Source: an uncultured Oscillospiraceae bacterium (GTDB lineage: Bacteria > Bacillota_A > Clostridia > Oscillospirales > Acutalibacteraceae). Taken from it: a stretch of DNA of 6,581 nucleotides. The position numbers and the translations under genes are program-made. The notes under the pieces were generated by a model. That model did no database searches. It was given only the letters and a program-made list of their open reading frames with translations, and was not told the DNA's origin. Every line of letters begins with the position of its first letter. Position 1 is the stretch's first letter. The stretch is taken from the NCBI GenBank assembly GCA_900554165.1, contig USGR01000052.1, positions 1 through 6,581 of the forward strand, in the 5' to 3' direction. Shown here piece after piece: positions 5,126 through 6,581 of the stretch.

Positions 5126-6388
5126 ATGGCTATGACAATGACACAAAAAATACTGGCGGCGCACGCCGGACTAAAAGAAGTCAAGGCCGGGCAGCTTATT
5201 GAAGCCGAGCTGGACATGGTTTTGGGCAATGATATAACCTCTCCGATAGCTATAGGCGAATTTGAAAAATGCGGTGCCGGCTGTGTGTTTAATGAGGAGC
5301 GTGTGGCGCTGGTAATGGACCATTTTACTCCTAATAAAGACATAAAAGCGGCGCAGCAGTGCAAGCGTGTAAGAGAATTTGCAAATAATCAGAACATAAA
5401 GCACTTTTACGATGTCGGGCAGATGGGCATAGAGCATGCGCTGCTGCCTGAGCAGGGCATTGTAGGCCCCGGCGACTGCATAATCGGCGCCGACTCCCAC
5501 ACCTGTACATACGGCGCTTTAGGCGCTTTCTCCACCGGCGTAGGCTCCACCGACATGGCGGTCGGAATGGCCACCGGCAAGGCTTGGTTTAAGGTCCCTG
5601 CCGCTATTAAGGTTGAGCTTATCGGCAAGCCTCAGGGCTGGGTCAGCGGCAAGGATGTCATACTTCACCTTATCGGCATGATAGGAGTTAACGGCGCACT
5701 GTATAAATCGCTTGAGTTTTGCGGCGAGGGTGTTAAAAATCTCTCTATGGACGACCGCCTTTGCATATCGAACATGGCGATTGAGGCGGGCGCCAAGAAC
5801 GGAATATTCCCCGTCGACGACATAACGCTCGAATATGTAAAGGGACGCTTTACGCGTGAAATCAAAATCTACTCCGCCGACAGCGACGCCGAATATGAGC
5901 GCACCATTACAATAGATTTATCGTCGCTGCGTCCCACCGTCGCTTTCCCGCATCTGCCGGAGAATGCGCGTACTCCGGAAAACTGGGGAGAGGTGAAAAT
6001 CGATCAGGTCGTTATCGGCTCCTGTACAAACGGACGTTTTTCTGATATTGAGGCTGCGGCAAAAATTATCAGAGGGAAAAAGATTGCAGATGGTGTGCGC
6101 TGCATTATTATTCCAGCCACTCAGCAGATTTACAAAGAGGCAATGAAGGCCGGGTATCTCGAGCAGTTTATCGATGCGGGCTGTGTGGTTTCTACGCCGA
6201 CGTGCGGACCCTGCCTGGGCGGTTATATGGGTGTTTTAGCAGAAGGCGAACGCTGTGTCTCCACCACAAACCGCAATTTTGTCGGGCGTATGGGTCATGT
6301 AAAGAGCGAGGTCTATCTTGCGTCGCCGGAGGTTGCGGCAGCATCCGCCCTGACCGGACGCATCACTGCGCCGGAAGAAGTGATTTGA
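5126..6388 (+). CDS. leuC: 3-isopropylmalate dehydratase, large subunit
   Basis: LeuC with LeuD forms isopropylmalate isomerase, an aconitase-family [4Fe-4S] enzyme that converts 2-isopropylmalate to 3-isopropylmalate in leucine synthesis. The 420-aa length and the start [11 protein letters not shown] match the shorter LeuC type (homoaconitase-like, common in Clostridia and archaea), in contrast to the roughly 466-aa proteobacterial type. Visible motifs: MDHFTPNKD, the [23 protein letters not shown] signature segment with D123-S124-H125, and the three cluster ligands C300 (GSCTNGR), C360 and C363 (CGPCLGG). The 60- and 3-residue spacing matches the family. No truncation or frameshift. leuD follows after 65 bases, so the two are surely co-transcribed. 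The homoaconitase family overlaps in sequence, but the ilv/leu context supports leucine synthesis. Confidence 0.96.
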   Translation: MAMTMTQKILAAHAGLKEVKAGQLIEAELDMVLGNDITSPIAIGEFEKCGAGCVFNEERVALVMDHFTPNKDIKAAQQCKRVREFANNQNIKHFYDVGQMGIEHALLPEQGIVGPGDCIIGADSHTCTYGALGAFSTGVGSTDMAVGMATGKAWFKVPAAIKVELIGKPQGWVSGKDVILHLIGMIGVNGALYKSLEFCGEGVKNLSMDDRLCISNMAIEAGAKNGIFPVDDITLEYVKGRFTREIKIYSADSDAEYERTITIDLSSLRPTVAFPHLPENARTPENWGEVKIDQVVIGSCTNGRFSDIEAAAKIIRGKKIADGVRCIIIPATQQIYKEAMKAGYLEQFIDAGCVVSTPTCGPCLGGYMGVLAEGERCVSTTNRNFVGRMGHVKSEVYLASPEVAAASALTGRITAPEEVI

Positions 6389-6434
6389 TGTTCAATCATA
6401 TCCGTCATTTTTAGCGGAGAAAAGGAATAGACAG

Positions 6435-6444
6435 AAAGGGGAAG
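6435..6444 (+). promoter_or_regulatory. Ribosome binding site of leuD, start ambiguous
   Basis: AAAGGGGAAG precedes two in-frame ATGs at 6445 and 6454. From the AGGGG core (6437-6441) the gaps are 3 and 12 bases, neither ideal. The family N-terminus favours 6454. Confidence 0.55.
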
Positions 6445-6453
6445 AATGAATCA

Positions 6454-6581
6454 ATGAATGCAAAAGGAATTGTCCATAAATACGGCGATAATATTGATAC
6501 AGACGTTATTATTCCGGCGCGTCATCTGAATACGCAGGACCATAAGGAGCTTGCCTCCCATTGTATGGAGGATATTGATAC
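6454..6581 (+). CDS. leuD: 3-isopropylmalate dehydratase, small subunit, 3'-truncated by the window edge
   Basis: LeuD is the small subunit that completes the isopropylmalate isomerase active site with LeuC. Only the first 42 residues are in the window: [20 protein letters not shown] and onward through PARHLNT and [11 protein letters not shown]. The [14 protein letters not shown] segment is the strongly conserved N-terminal signature of this subunit. The start is set at 6454 by resemblance to the family; ATG 6445 is in frame and would add M-N-Q. It lies 65 bases after leuC on the same strand, in the usual leuCD order. leuB would be a natural next gene but is outside the window. Confidence 0.93.
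   Translation, partial: MNAKGIVHKYGDNIDTDVIIPARHLNTQDHKELASHCMEDID

Overview
The window looks like chromosome from a low-to-moderate GC Firmicute, most likely a Clostridia-class anaerobe. This is inferred from a textbook T-box riboswitch, strong AGGAG-type ribosome binding sites, the short (420 aa) LeuC type, and AT-rich spacers around more GC-rich genes. No rRNA, tRNA or phylogenetic marker is present, so the genus cannot be named.

Layout. (1) 2-502: the 3' two thirds of trpA, presumably the end of a tryptophan operon lying to the left. (2) 503-1060: AT-rich spacer with one terminator-like hairpin and a strong extended -10 promoter. (3) 1061-1784: a compact two-gene unit, a minimal MNT-type nucleotidyltransferase overlapping a HEPN-domain protein by 17 bp. 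This is the architecture of MNT/HEPN toxin-antitoxin-like modules, but the nucleotidyltransferase has lost its catalytic GS and DxD residues. (4) 1785-2649: about 865 bases with no convincing gene. (5) 2650-2953: a consensus sigma-A promoter followed by a complete T-box leader with its terminator. (6) 3145-4842: ilvB, acetolactate synthase catalytic subunit, with no ilvN after it. (7) 4843-5125: leader region before leuC with three potentially competing RNA segments and a short Leu-containing reading frame. (8) 5126-6388 and 6454-6581 (cut by the window edge): leuC and leuD, the two subunits of isopropylmalate isomerase.

How the genes work together. IlvB makes acetolactate, the first committed step to valine and leucine (and acetohydroxybutyrate for isoleucine). 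LeuC and LeuD isomerise 2-isopropylmalate on the leucine branch. The T-box would let uncharged tRNA (leucine favoured, isoleucine possible) switch on ilvB, and leuCD may be reached by read-through or by a weaker promoter of their own. The MNT/HEPN pair is an accessory module between two amino-acid biosynthesis loci, with its own promoter. The degenerate nucleotidyltransferase is the most unusual item in the window. No CRISPR array, insertion sequence, tRNA or rRNA gene was seen.
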